Assembly: GCA_964563505.1 (NCBI GenBank)
Contig: CAZLXW010000007.1
Coordinates: 1-64,000, forward strand
Reading direction: 5' to 3'
Origin: UBA1351 sp964563505
GTDB lineage: Bacteria > Bacillota > Clostridia > Lachnospirales > Vallitaleaceae
DNA length: 64,000 nucleotides
Positions within the stretch are counted from its first letter, which is position 1; every line of letters starts with the position of its first letter. The translations under genes and the position numbers were made by a program. The notes beneath the pieces are model-generated. The model ran no database searches, had not been told where the DNA came from, and saw nothing but the letters and a program-made list of their open reading frames with translations. This document shows positions 1 to 9,544 of this stretch, piece after piece.

Positions 1-1144
1 GTTCAAAGCTATCATAGAGTTGAATTTCCAATAATTTTTGAATATATGCATTGGCCTTATCGGTTTGACATTGTCGCAATATAGCTGAGGCTAATTCAAT
101 ACAGTAAAATTTAAAGGTACTAATGTCAAAACGCATCTTTGACAGATGATCAAAATATTCCGTAATCTTTTGATTAAACAACTCTGAATTCCCTGATTTT
201 ACTGTTGTTACAATTTCTTGAAGATCAATACTATCAACCTCATTGACTTGCATCCCTTTTTCGATATCTTTATATGAAATAATACAACTATTCCCTAGAT
301 AAAAGGCATAATTTAAATAATCTTGGGCCTTTTGGAACAAGACACTCACTTCATCAAAATCACCTTCACGTGTATAGGTTGTCACTAAATCCTTGTCTGC
401 TAAGTATTTAAAATTCTCCATAATTTCATTTAAGAATTCTTCTATTTGCTTTTCTTCTAAATTTTCAACAATCAATAAGACGCTTTTATTGACCGTCGTC
501 TTAAAATAAATAGACTCTTGAAAGGTTTGCCGTTTTACAATATTTAATAATGCAAAGAGCGTATTAAAATTATAATCCCCCATAGGCTGAAGTATTATGA
601 CACGAATCCGTTTATTTTTAACATTAAATAGGTTCATAAAATAATCAAGTTCGTCTTGATTGTAATGACGACTCATAATAAAATCTCGTATAAATTGCTC
701 TTTAACAAGAGGAATAATTTTTTCGAGCTTTTCATTATTTTTTTTAATAAAATCCTCACGTTTTTCTTTTAATTTTAGGCGACTACGAACTTCTTCTAAA
801 ATATGTATCAAATCTTTTTCATCACATGGCTTCAATAAATAATGTTTAACCCCATGCTTCATTGTTTCTTTCGCTAGTTTAAACTCACTGTGCCCAGAAA
901 GAATAGCAAATTCGATTTCCGGATATTTCATTTTCACTTTTTCAATCAGTTGAATTCCTGACATAACCGGCATTTTCAAGTCCGTAATAACTAAATCAGG
1001 ATGCTCACGAAGAATGATATCATAGGCTTCAATCCCATGTTTTGCTGTTCCGATAAGTTCAAAGCCATATGTTTCCCAATCAATAAGACTCGAAATACTT
1101 TCTCTAATAATACGTTCGTCATCAACAAGTAAAATCTTATACAT
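1..1144 (-). CDS. YesN-type response regulator, partial (runs off the left edge)
   Basis: The gene starts at the ATG complementing 1142-1144 and stays open to base 1, so about 380 residues are visible. The N-terminal receiver domain is clear: acidic pocket VDDE (residues 7-10), phosphoacceptor Asp55 in VITDLKMP, and the conserved Lys105 in YLLKPCDE. The rest matches the poorly conserved middle region of YesN-type regulators; the AraC-type DNA-binding domain expected at the C-terminus would lie outside the window. The start overlaps the end of the sensor kinase gene by 8 bases, so the two are translationally coupled and form a cognate pair. Family knowledge: such pairs control transport or use of carbohydrates. 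The target cannot be read here, but acetate kinase and an AEC carrier lie just upstream in the same direction. Confidence 0.9.
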   Translation of the reverse strand, partial: MYKILLVDDERIIRESISSLIDWETYGFELIGTAKHGIEAYDIILREHPDLVITDLKMPVMSGIQLIEKVKMKYPEIEFAILSGHSEFKLAKETMKHGVKHYLLKPCDEKDLIHILEEVRSRLKLKEKREDFIKKNNEKLEKIIPLVKEQFIRDFIMSRHYNQDELDYFMNLFNVKNKRIRVIILQPMGDYNFNTLFALLNIVKRQTFQESIYFKTTVNKSVLLIVENLEEKQIEEFLNEIMENFKYLADKDLVTTYTREGDFDEVSVLFQKAQDYLNYAFYLGNSCIISYKDIEKGMQVNEVDSIDLQEIVTTVKSGNSELFNQKITEYFDHLSKMRFDISTFKFYCIELASAILRQCQTDKANAYIQKLLEIQLYDSFE

Positions 1145-2897
1145 GCTCCTTTTTCCTTTCTTCAGGTATTCGAATTTCTATACGTGTGCCTTGACCGATT
1201 TCACTTGTAATGAACAAGCCATATTCCGAACCAAAGGTCATCTTAAGACGATCATCAATATTTTGAAGACCGATTCCCATTCCTTTTCGACTCTCTAAAC
1301 GCTCATTATTCTGGAGTTTCTTCAATGTATCTTCATGTATTCCCAATCCATTGTCTTCAACATATAAGATAATTGTTCCTTCATGTTTATGTGCATAAAT
1401 CGATATTTCACAAGGTTCTAACATATTTTCCATCGAATGGACAATGGCATTTTCAACGAGAGGCTGCAATGTCAGCTTGGGAATATCTATAGGATAGAAA
1501 CTCCGATCCACACGGTTTCTGTAAATCAAACGTTCTTCATAGCGATATTTTTGAATACTGATATATGCATCCAACAATTCCAGTTCTTCTTGAACACTAA
1601 TCATCAATTCATCCGTATTAACAGCATTTCGCAATAATTTTCCCAGTGCTTTAACCATGGTTGCTATTTCTTCTTGATGATTAGCTTTGGCCAACCAATT
1701 AATCGATTCCAATGTATTATATAAAAAGTGGGGATTAATTTGTGCTTGAAGGGCTTTAAAATTTGTGTCTTTAATCACAATTTGTTTTTTAAAATTTTCA
1801 TCAATCAGGGTGTTAATTCGTGAAATCATCAACTCAAAATCCTTTTGAAGCATACCGATTTCATCTTCTCTTTTTTGTATATCCTCATCGATTTTAACTT
1901 CACTAAAATCTCCCGTTTCAACGCGTTTCATACGCATTGTCAAATCCATAATCGGCTTTGTAATACTTTTTGCCAATAAAACACTGATAATACTTCCGAT
2001 AACAAAGACGCCTACAAAAACAAGAAGAATCAAAATCCGCATTCTTTCAACTTGATTAAAGGCTTCATTATATCCAATAACATTCACATAGGTCCAGTTG
2101 GTATAATTTGACGTTGAATAGGATAAAAAATATTTTTTCCCGTTTAAGCTTTTTATGGAGAAGCCTTCTTCACGATCCAAATCTTCGAGTTCTAATTCCA
2201 TGTCTTGAGATGATGGATCTTTGTAGACAAGGTTTTGCTCAGAAAAAATAAACAAATGGGAGTCTTCCATTGCAACATTTGACATGTATGCGTTTCCTAC
2301 TTCATTCAATTCAAGTCGAAGGACCACGACACCTAAATTTTCCAAACTTAATTGTGCTGTTGACCGAAATTGCCTTGCCAATAGGATAAAGCCTCGCTCT
2401 GCATACTGATCCAGGATAACACTATTTCCATTTCCTTGTAATGCTGCTTGTATTGTTTGGTTCTTTACCTCTTCAGGAAGCGACACCGGATTAATCCCTT
2501 CATAGTATTGCACTCCTTCTGTGTCAATAAAATAAATGGTTGAAATATTTCGTTCTGAGGCTACATAGATTAAAAACCGTTCAAGCAAATCATCCACAAG
2601 ATTATTTTGACGAAATGCGTTCGATTCGTATTTTATATCTATCATTTTTTGCTGCACATTTTTATCCGATAAGAGATTGTATGAGTACGAATCCATTTTA
2701 CGCAACTCACTTTCAATCTGATTGGTTGATAATTGTAAAACCTGGGCGGATGATTGATATAGAAGTTCATTATATACCTTAAAAGATACTTGAAATGAAA
2801 TCAAACTAACAAAACTTACTAGTAACACAATCAAAAGATGTGCCATAGTAAGTTTTTCTTTTATTTTTAATTTATCATAATATTTTTTTAGTTTCAT
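1137..2897 (-). CDS. YesM-type membrane sensor histidine kinase
   Basis: 586 residues. Membrane segment about 18-40, an extracytoplasmic sensor region about 45-285, a second membrane segment about 287-309, a HAMP linker about 310-360, then the YesM/LytS-type kinase core with phosphoacceptor His390 in the motif QINPHFLYNTLE. The C-terminal ATPase has the N box (LVENAIVHS), DNGLGI and GIGLQNI glycine motifs. It should autophosphorylate in response to an external signal and pass phosphate to the overlapping response regulator downstream. It lies 18 bases after the AEC carrier gene, in the same direction, so it is probably in the acetate kinase transcription unit. The ligand is not visible from sequence. 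Confidence 0.93.
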   Translation of the reverse strand: MKLKKYYDKLKIKEKLTMAHLLIVLLVSFVSLISFQVSFKVYNELLYQSSAQVLQLSTNQIESELRKMDSYSYNLLSDKNVQQKMIDIKYESNAFRQNNLVDDLLERFLIYVASERNISTIYFIDTEGVQYYEGINPVSLPEEVKNQTIQAALQGNGNSVILDQYAERGFILLARQFRSTAQLSLENLGVVVLRLELNEVGNAYMSNVAMEDSHLFIFSEQNLVYKDPSSQDMELELEDLDREEGFSIKSLNGKKYFLSYSTSNYTNWTYVNVIGYNEAFNQVERMRILILLVFVGVFVIGSIISVLLAKSITKPIMDLTMRMKRVETGDFSEVKIDEDIQKREDEIGMLQKDFELMISRINTLIDENFKKQIVIKDTNFKALQAQINPHFLYNTLESINWLAKANHQEEIATMVKALGKLLRNAVNTDELMISVQEELELLDAYISIQKYRYEERLIYRNRVDRSFYPIDIPKLTLQPLVENAIVHSMENMLEPCEISIYAHKHEGTIILYVEDNGLGIHEDTLKKLQNNERLESRKGMGIGLQNIDDRLKMTFGSEYGLFITSEIGQGTRIEIRIPEERKKEHV

Positions 2898-2915
2898 CGT
2901 CTGCTCCTATTTGAA

Positions 2916-3884
2916 TTAGGCAAGACCTAAGACACTTACCCAAAATGTTAAAAATAACATCAAGGTAAATGAACATACTAAGGTCGTCATAATAATAATA
3001 TTCCCTGATAATACCGCATCGCCATCCATCTCTTTACTCATGGCAAAACTGCTGACCGCTGTCGGCCCGCCTACTAATATGGTAATAATAACAATATTCA
3101 TGGGGCTTAATCCAATCCAATAGGCCATTGTTGAAAAAACCAATGGAAGCAATAGATTTTTGATTCCGGTAGCAATAAGTGTTAACCTAAGCGTTTCTCG
3201 AAAATGGTCAAAACGGAAAAATATTCCTAGTGAAACCAGTGCTAAAGGTGTTGCTAATGCTGCTGATGATGTTATAAAAGCCTCTACCACAGGCGGATAA
3301 GTCACATTGAGCAAGGCAGAGAAAAACCCTAATACAATACCGATAATTAAGGGATTACTTATAATATTTTTTAAAAGAGCCATATACGTTTTTATATCAT
3401 GACTTTTTTCCGGTGTCAATGCAATAATAGAAATAATGTTAAAGATTGGTATTGAAATCACCGTGACTAAGGCCAGCTTTAATATAACAGCATCTCCAAA
3501 CATGCCTAATAAAATAGGATAACTTATAATGGCATAGTTGGTTCTAAAGGCGCCTTGAACAAATGCGCCTTGAACGAATCCCCGATGATTATATCCTAGT
3601 CTTAAAATGTAATGTCCAACTAAACTTGCCAGGCCTGCTGCTAATAACAATGCAACAACTGAATATCCCATAAGCCATAGGTCATCTAGTGTGATTGATG
3701 TTGCCAAGTCAATATGTGCCACTTTTTGAAAAAGTAAAATCGGCAAGAAAACTTTAAAAACAAGCTTCATTGAAACGGTCACAAAGTCTTCTGAAACTAA
3801 TTTTACTAACTTCATCCCATATCCTAACAAAATCATTAAAAACACAGGTGTAATGGCGTTAAATGTAAGTATAAATGCGTCCAT
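2916..3884 (-). CDS. AEC-family (auxin efflux carrier type) permease
   Basis: 322 residues, almost entirely hydrophobic with about ten predicted membrane helices and the two-part layout of the AEC/malate permease family: an N-terminal GYGMKLV stretch, and a second half with VSLGIFFRF and GGPTAVSSFAMSKEMDGD, the typical AEC C-terminal motif. Bacterial members carry organic acids, malate, malonate or amino acids. It sits 11 bases after acetate kinase and 18 bases before the sensor kinase, all one direction, so an organic-acid substrate tied to overflow metabolism is a reasonable inference but not proven. Confidence 0.88.
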   Translation of the reverse strand: MDAFILTFNAITPVFLMILLGYGMKLVKLVSEDFVTVSMKLVFKVFLPILLFQKVAHIDLATSITLDDLWLMGYSVVALLLAAGLASLVGHYILRLGYNHRGFVQGAFVQGAFRTNYAIISYPILLGMFGDAVILKLALVTVISIPIFNIISIIALTPEKSHDIKTYMALLKNIISNPLIIGIVLGFFSALLNVTYPPVVEAFITSSAALATPLALVSLGIFFRFDHFRETLRLTLIATGIKNLLLPLVFSTMAYWIGLSPMNIVIITILVGGPTAVSSFAMSKEMDGDAVLSGNIIIMTTLVCSFTLMLFLTFWVSVLGLA

Positions 3885-3895
3885 TATATATTTTC

Positions 3896-5152
3896 CTATT
3901 CAAACGGATATTTATCCGGAAGTTTCTTTTCTAAATGTCCTAAATAAAAAGCATCGTATGCGATAACAATTTCTTCGTCCGTCGGTATAACCATGACCTT
4001 TAATCCATGGGTCTTTGACTGGCCGATTTGAATTTCTTCCTTACGTATGGCATTTTTCTCATCGTCGATTTCAATACCGATATTTGGAAGAAAACTTGCG
4101 ATTTTCTTTCTGACATATCCTTCATTCTCACCTAATCCTGCTGTAAAAATCAAGGTATCACATCCGTCTAACGTCGCCCAATAAGCACCAATATACTTAG
4201 CAATACGATATGCATAGATTGATATGACAAGTTCAGCCCGGACATCTCCATTTTCAGCTTTTTTTCGTATATCTTGCATCATATTGGTTTTCCCCAAAGC
4301 CTTTAAACCACTCTCTTTATTGAGTGCATTCATGACAATATCAAAGGCTTCTTCATGTTGAATTCTCTCTTTGACCATGAGGTTATTGACAACATGAGAA
4401 ATAATTGCCGGGTCAATATCGCCGGACCGGGTTCCCATAATAACACCTTCAAGGGGAGTGAATCCCATCGAGGTATCCACGGATTTACCATTTTGAATCT
4501 TGGCAAGACTACTTCCATTACCTAAATGTGCCGTAATTCCATTAAAGGTATTGTAGGGTTTACCAATAATACTGGCTGCTCGCTTTGATACATACATGTG
4601 GGAAGTTCCATGGAATCCATATGTTCGAACGCCAAATTCTTTATACCATTGCTCAGGAATGGCATAGCGAAAAGCATACTCCGGTAATGTACCATGAAAA
4701 GCCGTATCAAAAATGGCGACTTGGGGAACATCACCCATAACCTCCATGGCTACTTTAATTCCAAGAAGATTTGGAGGGTTATGTAATGGAGCAATAGGAA
4801 TAAGTTCTTCAATCGTGTTTAGCACCTGCTGATCAATTAAAATGCTTTGATTGTATTTTGTTCCACCATGTACAACGCGATGACCAATACTTTTTATATC
4901 ATTTTTCTGAATATTAAATTCTTCGAACACATTAAATACTGCTTCTAATGCATCTCTGTGATTAGATAGGCGCATATCTCTAATGGTTTTCTCATCATTC
5001 ATCTCAAACTTTAGTCGACTCTTTTCTACATTGCCAATCTCTTCTACAATACCACTCAAGTTATGTTCTAATTTGTTATGTTCAACGATCATAAACAGTG
5101 TGAACTTTAGTGATGAACTCCCACAGTTAAGTGCTAAAATATAGTTATTCAT
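3896..5152 (-). CDS. ackA: Acetate kinase
   Basis: 418 residues, slightly longer than the usual ~400. It has the ASKHA-fold signatures of acetate kinase: LALNCGSSSLKF at the N-terminus, VVHGG near residue 95, FDTAFHGTLPE, YGFHGTSHMYV, TAHLGNGSS, MGTRSGDIDP and the C-terminal FTAGLGENEG. It interconverts acetyl phosphate plus ADP with acetate plus ATP. No phosphotransacetylase gene lies beside it. The ribosome site is AAGGAGGATCC six bases or so before ATG. A terminator-like hairpin (5255-5291) separates it from the GH43 gene, and an extended -10 promoter (5192-5197) precedes it, so it likely heads a unit with the AEC carrier and two-component genes. Confidence 0.95.
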   Translation of the reverse strand: MNNYILALNCGSSSLKFTLFMIVEHNKLEHNLSGIVEEIGNVEKSRLKFEMNDEKTIRDMRLSNHRDALEAVFNVFEEFNIQKNDIKSIGHRVVHGGTKYNQSILIDQQVLNTIEELIPIAPLHNPPNLLGIKVAMEVMGDVPQVAIFDTAFHGTLPEYAFRYAIPEQWYKEFGVRTYGFHGTSHMYVSKRAASIIGKPYNTFNGITAHLGNGSSLAKIQNGKSVDTSMGFTPLEGVIMGTRSGDIDPAIISHVVNNLMVKERIQHEEAFDIVMNALNKESGLKALGKTNMMQDIRKKAENGDVRAELVISIYAYRIAKYIGAYWATLDGCDTLIFTAGLGENEGYVRKKIASFLPNIGIEIDDEKNAIRKEEIQIGQSKTHGLKVMVIPTDEEIVIAYDAFYLGHLEKKLPDKYPFE

Positions 5153-5191
5153 TGGATCCTCCTTGTTTCGTATACTTAAACTATCTTATTC

Positions 5192-5197
5192 ATTATA
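5192..5197 (-). promoter_or_regulatory. Extended -10 promoter of ackA
   Basis: On the minus strand TATAAT preceded by TGT, an extended -10 element. A poor -35 (TTTCTG) lies 17 bases upstream. About 40 bases separate it from the ackA start. It follows the hairpin at 5255-5291, which would stop transcripts from the GH43 gene. Confidence 0.55.
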
Positions 5198-5254
5198 ACA
5201 GAAATCAGCCTCTACAGAAAGCCAAAATCCGTCTTTCTTATTTTGTCGCATGAA

Positions 5255-5291
5255 AATAGTAGGCGTGATGGTTTTCCACCTGCCTACTATT
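5255..5291 (-). terminator. Rho-independent terminator after the GH51-GH43 unit
   Basis: Ten-base perfect arms AATAGTAGGC (5255-5264) and GCCTACTATT (5282-5291) with a 17-base loop. On the minus strand the stem is followed by a short T run. It starts ten bases after the GH43 stop codon. Confidence 0.75.
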
Positions 5292-5300
5292 CCTTTTAAA

Positions 5301-6266
5301 TCAGTTTTGTTGATAGATCCCATTTTTTACCGGAACTCCAAAATCAACACCATTTTCTTGAACATCTATAAGCTGAACACGGGTATGACGATTGGGGTCA
5401 CTTAAGGGATCACCATCTATGTTGCGATAAGATCTTGCATGATAAACTATCCCTATCTGTTGAGTCCCTTTAATCCGAACAAAGGAATTGTGTCCGGGAC
5501 CAAATTGACTGTTTTGCGCATAGGTCGTAAATACAGGTTTTGTATGCTTAACCCAATTTTCAGCCTTAAGAAAGTCTTTCTTTTCATCTATTTCTAGCAA
5601 GCCTATACAGTAATTATAATCTGTCTTACTCGCTGAATATGTAACATAGATTTTTCCATTTGCCTTTAACACAGCCGGACCTTCATTGACATTAAATCCA
5701 ATGCGTTCCCAATCATATTCCGGGGTGGAAATCATGGCCTGTTGTCCACTTAATGTCCATGGATTTAACATCTCATCGATATATAAATTTGAGTTTCCTT
5801 TTATCTTCGGATCACTTTGAGCCCAAATTAAATATAGCTTATTATTGTACTCAAAGGGTGTTGCATCCAAACTAAAGGAATCCCAAGGTGTTTGAATCTG
5901 ACCTTTTTCAACCCATTTTCCTTCAAGAGGGTTTGCATCTTCACATTCAAGTACATACATTCGAATACGCCATTCATCCTCCGCATGTCCTGCCGCAAAG
6001 TATATATACCACTTTCCTTTAATGTAATGAATCTCCGGAGCCCAGATATGATGCTTTATAGGACCATCTTCATGTTCGTTCCAAATAATTTTCGTCTCTG
6101 CTACAGATAAACCATTAATTGTTTTACTCCGCCGGAGTTCTATATGGTTATACTCCGGAACGGTTGCTGTAAAATAATAATATCCATCCTGATGAAGCAT
6201 CATCCAAGGATCAGCCCTTTGTTCAATTAAGGGATTACTCCATTGTTCAACTACTCTTTCTTCCAT
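5301..6266 (-). CDS. GH43-family glycoside hydrolase (arabinan/arabino-oligosaccharide type)
   Basis: 321 residues, a single five-bladed beta-propeller domain with no signal peptide, so probably cytoplasmic. The GH43 catalytic triad is recognisable: general base Asp in RADPWM (residue 19), the pKa-tuning Asp in FSLDATPF, and the general acid Glu in NEGPAVLK. WAPEIHY and GPGHNSF are further family motifs. GH43 enzymes are inverting arabinofuranosidases, arabinanases or xylosidases. The position 17 bases downstream of the GH51 arabinofuranosidase and beside araA/araD argues for removing arabinose from imported arabino-oligosaccharides. The exact linkage specificity is inference. Confidence 0.88.
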   Translation of the reverse strand: MEERVVEQWSNPLIEQRADPWMMLHQDGYYYFTATVPEYNHIELRRSKTINGLSVAETKIIWNEHEDGPIKHHIWAPEIHYIKGKWYIYFAAGHAEDEWRIRMYVLECEDANPLEGKWVEKGQIQTPWDSFSLDATPFEYNNKLYLIWAQSDPKIKGNSNLYIDEMLNPWTLSGQQAMISTPEYDWERIGFNVNEGPAVLKANGKIYVTYSASKTDYNYCIGLLEIDEKKDFLKAENWVKHTKPVFTTYAQNSQFGPGHNSFVRIKGTQQIGIVYHARSYRNIDGDPLSDPNRHTRVQLIDVQENGVDFGVPVKNGIYQQN

Positions 6267-6283
6267 ATCCGACTCCTTATTAT

Positions 6284-7777
6284 TTATTGAACGCTAAAAC
6301 GCACCATATGCCATGATAATTTTGGTAATTCAATCGCAAACTCTGTCCCCTTTGTTTCTGCAAGATTTACTTTTTTAGGAACAACATTCTGGGGATTTTC
6401 AAAGGAGTTCACCGCAAACATATCGTCTCCTACAAGAACTTCATGATCTATCATCTTTAATTGACCAAATTCCTTTAGATCAAGATCTAACATGATGTCT
6501 TCTGTTTGATTTGTATTTAATACGAAAAATGCCAGTTCGCCTTTGTCTACATCAAATGTTGTCAAACTCTGAAGTTCCGGAATTTTACCAAAACGCTCTG
6601 TTTCAACATCATCACATACTAGAAGATTTTTATAGACGTCACCACGACCGTAATTACTCACTTGTTGGAATGGATAATAGGTTGTATGTTTAAGTACTTC
6701 TCCATTTGGCGCTGTATGAATTGGGGCTAACGCGTTCACTAATTGCGCTAGGCATGCCATACGTACACGGTCGGCATTATTAACAATCGTGCATAGTAAT
6801 CCACCAACAACCAAAGCATCTAACAAGGTATATACATCCTCTGCAATTGCCGGTGCATGTTGCCAACGCTTTGTGTCCATTTGAGAGTTATACCATACAT
6901 TCCACTCATCTAAACTTAGATAAATATCTTTTGTTCCACGATGTTTCGCTTTTACATAATCAGCTGCAGCACGAATGGTTTGAATAAATTCGTTTAAATC
7001 ATGATGTGCCGCCAAAAAATTCTGTACATCACCATTATACTCATAATATCGATGCAAGGATATAAAATCAACATACTCATATGTATGATCTAAAACCGTT
7101 AAATCCCATTCTGGGAAGGTCGGCATTTCTTTGCTAGAACTTCCACAAGCAACTAATTCAATATCCGGGTCAACCCACTTTAATATTTTTGCAGTTTCTT
7201 TTGCCTTTTTTCCATAATCTTCAGCTGTTAACTGACAGGTTTGCCATGGTCCATCCATTTCATTACCCAAACACCATACTTTAAAGTTATGAGGTTCTTC
7301 ATGCCCATTCTTACGGCGCAAATCACTCCAATGAGTTCCTTTTTCAATATTACAATACTCAATGAGTTGCCCTGCCTCTGCCGGTGTTCCAGTTCCTAAG
7401 TTGACGGCAATCATGCCTTCTGTCTTTGCTTTTTTAGACCAGTCTGCAAATTCATCAATACCAAAGGTATTATCTTCTATAGAAAACCATGCGTAGTCTA
7501 AACGAACAGGACGTTCTTCTTTGGGTCCGATACCATCTTTCCAATCATAGCCTGATAAAAAGTTTCCCCCTGGGTATCTCACAATCGGTACATTTAATTC
7601 ATTTATTGCCTGAATAACATCCTTACGAAAGCCTTGTTCGTCTGCCTCCTCATGGTCTGGCTCGTAAATCCCCGTGTAAACAGCTCTCCCCATATGCTCA
7701 ATAAAGGAACCGTACACTCTCTCATCGATATCTGCAATTCGATAATTTTTGTTGACTAAACAATTTGCATGCTTCAT
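6284..7777 (-). CDS. abfA: GH51 alpha-N-arabinofuranosidase
   Basis: 497 residues, the usual length for intracellular bacterial GH51 enzymes; no signal peptide. The (beta/alpha)8 catalytic domain has the acid/base Glu173 in CLGNEMDGP and nucleophile Glu291 in SLDEWNVWY; RYPGGNF near residue 67 is also a family motif. The last ~120 residues form the beta-sandwich domain. It releases terminal alpha-L-arabinofuranosyl units from arabino-oligosaccharides with retention. It is the first gene of a unit with GH43, behind a strong promoter at 7853-7881. The ribosome site is AAAGGAGAATGGT before ATG. Confidence 0.95.
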   Translation of the reverse strand: MKHANCLVNKNYRIADIDERVYGSFIEHMGRAVYTGIYEPDHEEADEQGFRKDVIQAINELNVPIVRYPGGNFLSGYDWKDGIGPKEERPVRLDYAWFSIEDNTFGIDEFADWSKKAKTEGMIAVNLGTGTPAEAGQLIEYCNIEKGTHWSDLRRKNGHEEPHNFKVWCLGNEMDGPWQTCQLTAEDYGKKAKETAKILKWVDPDIELVACGSSSKEMPTFPEWDLTVLDHTYEYVDFISLHRYYEYNGDVQNFLAAHHDLNEFIQTIRAAADYVKAKHRGTKDIYLSLDEWNVWYNSQMDTKRWQHAPAIAEDVYTLLDALVVGGLLCTIVNNADRVRMACLAQLVNALAPIHTAPNGEVLKHTTYYPFQQVSNYGRGDVYKNLLVCDDVETERFGKIPELQSLTTFDVDKGELAFFVLNTNQTEDIMLDLDLKEFGQLKMIDHEVLVGDDMFAVNSFENPQNVVPKKVNLAETKGTEFAIELPKLSWHMVRFSVQ

Positions 7778-7852
7778 ACCATTCTCCTTTGGCTCGTCAG
7801 TATTCTCGCGTAACTATTATAGGTTTTATTAAAATATTTTATATATAATCAA

Positions 7853-7881
7853 AGTATATCACTTTACTATTTTTTCGTCAA
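7853..7881 (-). promoter_or_regulatory. Sigma-A promoter of the abfA-GH43 unit
   Basis: Minus strand: TTGACG (7876-7881), 17-base spacer, TATACT (7853-7858). It lies about 75 bases before the abfA start codon. I do not see the GTACGTAC operator core found before araA and araR, so this unit may be controlled by the AraC-type regulator next door. Confidence 0.75.
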
Positions 7882-7930
7882 TGAAGAAGTCCTTTCTCCT
7901 ATTTATCATTTTGTTTTACTATGACGAGCA

Positions 7931-7962
7931 AAAAAATAGAGCCACGACCGACTCTATTTTTT
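7931..7962 (-). terminator. Terminator after the AraC-type regulator gene
   Basis: Perfect 11-base arms (7931-7941 AAAAAATAGAG and 7952-7962 CTCTATTTTTT) around a ten-base loop, with A/T runs at both outer ends. It lies just past the regulator stop codon and before the abfA promoter. The T run works on the minus strand; it could also act in the opposite direction. Confidence 0.85.
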
Positions 7963-7964
7963 GA

Positions 7965-8795
7965 TTATAAAACAGCTTGGCTCATAATTTCAATATTACT
8001 ATTTTTACTCAGTTCAACATATTTTCTTGGTGAATGTCCGCTCATTTTCTTGAATTGTTTACTAAAATGGTAAATATTATCATAGCCAACTTTTTCAGCG
8101 ACCTCTTTAACCGATCCTGTCGAAGACGCCAACAAATATTTTGCACGTGTCATCCGCGCTTGTATCAAATCTTCCTTCGGACTACATCCGAAAAACTCTT
8201 TATAAAGCACTGAAAATCTTGATCGACTGAGATATACTAAGTCTGCCATTTCATCAATGGTCCAATCCATGGATAAGTTTGTAAATATTTCTTCGCGTGC
8301 CGCTTTAAATTTTTCAATCATGGTTGTTTTGTAAGGGTCAAGTGAATAATCTTGTTTATACTTATGTAGCCGTGCAAGTCCGATAAAGAAGTCCTCCATT
8401 TGTGAACTAATACGTTCTTCCCAAAATAAATCCTTACGAATAAATTCCTTTTCAATTTTCCGGACAAAGAAACGGATGAAATTGTAATCTTTCATTTCAT
8501 ATGGCGTGTTTACAACAAGGCCCAGTCGAAGAAAATAATGACTGAGATGCCTACCCATGAAATGAAAATAATCATTCGTGAATCCACCGTCATTGTTATA
8601 ATATAACTGTGGTTCTCCAGGTTCATATAATATAAAAGAATTCGGTTTGACATGGATTAATTCATCATGAATACGTATCTTTACTTCTGTTGAAAAGAAC
8701 AGAAACAGATAATCTTCAGAACCAAATGGCCGTTCTATTCGAAATAATGAATTTGCTTTATAATTATATCCTACATCATGTATTTCAAATAACAA
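7965..8795 (-). CDS. AraC-family transcriptional regulator with TTG start
   Basis: The open frame reaches 8927, but the first 44 codons overlap araD and have no ribosome site. A TTG codon at 8793-8795 is preceded by TTGGAGG at ideal distance, so I place the start there, giving 276 residues. The N-terminal ~150 residues form an AraC-type sensory domain; the C-terminal ~100 carry two helix-turn-helix motifs (TIDEMADLVYLSRSRFSVLYKEFFG and VKEVAEKVGYDNIYHFSKQFKK). It is the last gene after araA-araD, 34 bases downstream of araD, and ends at a strong terminator. It probably activates pentose or arabinan genes, including the adjacent abfA unit; the inducer is unknown. Confidence 0.85.
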   Translation of the reverse strand: MLFEIHDVGYNYKANSLFRIERPFGSEDYLFLFFSTEVKIRIHDELIHVKPNSFILYEPGEPQLYYNNDGGFTNDYFHFMGRHLSHYFLRLGLVVNTPYEMKDYNFIRFFVRKIEKEFIRKDLFWEERISSQMEDFFIGLARLHKYKQDYSLDPYKTTMIEKFKAAREEIFTNLSMDWTIDEMADLVYLSRSRFSVLYKEFFGCSPKEDLIQARMTRAKYLLASSTGSVKEVAEKVGYDNIYHFSKQFKKMSGHSPRKYVELSKNSNIEIMSQAVL

Positions 8796-8829
8796 TTTAA
8801 TAACCTCCAATATGAATCGTCTTTGCTTC

Positions 8830-9540
8830 TTAGTGACCGCCCTCTTGACCATAATATGCATTCTTACCATGCTTACGCAAAAAATGCTTATCCAACAATT
8901 CTTGTTGCATATGGGACTTACCACCATATTCCTTCATGAGAGACGCTGCAAATGCCATCTTTGCGACTTCTTCAAGAACAACTGCATGATAGACAGCTTC
9001 CTCTGCATCTTTTCCCCATGTAAAGGGGCCATGTTCTTTAACCAAAACCGCCGGAACCTCTAACGCTTTAATCTTGCGTTCATGAAAGGTCTCAATAATT
9101 ACCGTTCCGGTTTCCTTTTCATAATCCTTTTCAATTTCTTCCGGTCGCATTGCCCTTGTACACGGCACTGCTCCATAAAAATAATCTGCATGGGTCGTTC
9201 CAAGGGGGTTAAGATCAACGCCTGCTTGAGCAAAACTTGTTGCCCACGACGAATGTGTATGGACAATTCCACCAATATCTGAAAATGCTTTATAGAGTTC
9301 TAGATGTGTCGCCGTATCCGAGGAAGGTTTATAGTTGCCTTCAACAACGTTACCTTCCATGTCAACAACAACCATATCCTCTTGTGTCATGGATTCATAG
9401 TCAACACCACTGGGCTTAATGACCACGAGATTTTTCTCACGGTCAATTCCACTAACATTACCCCAAGTAAATACAACCAATCCACGTTTGGGTAATTCCA
9501 TGTTTGCCTTAAATACTTGTGCCTTTAACGCTTCTAACAT
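8830..9540 (-). CDS. araD: L-ribulose-5-phosphate 4-epimerase
   Basis: 236 residues, class II aldolase/epimerase family at usual length. Visible motifs are TWGNVSG, IKPSGVDY, the metal-binding HTHSSWATSFAQ (near residue 97), LGTTHADYF and the later VKEHGPFTWGKD, where the third His ligand lies. It converts L-ribulose 5-phosphate to D-xylulose 5-phosphate, the last specific step of arabinose use. It starts four bases after the araA stop and is certainly co-transcribed with it. Confidence 0.95.
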   Translation of the reverse strand: MLEALKAQVFKANMELPKRGLVVFTWGNVSGIDREKNLVVIKPSGVDYESMTQEDMVVVDMEGNVVEGNYKPSSDTATHLELYKAFSDIGGIVHTHSSWATSFAQAGVDLNPLGTTHADYFYGAVPCTRAMRPEEIEKDYEKETGTVIIETFHERKIKALEVPAVLVKEHGPFTWGKDAEEAVYHAVVLEEVAKMAFAASLMKEYGGKSHMQQELLDKHFLRKHGKNAYYGQEGGH

Positions 9541-9544
9541 ACAA

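Noticed and set aside
8796..8927. N-terminal extension of the AraC-type regulator overlapping araD.
   Set aside because: No ribosome site, extension encodes atypical sequence inside araD; a TTG with a perfect Shine-Dalgarno lies downstream.
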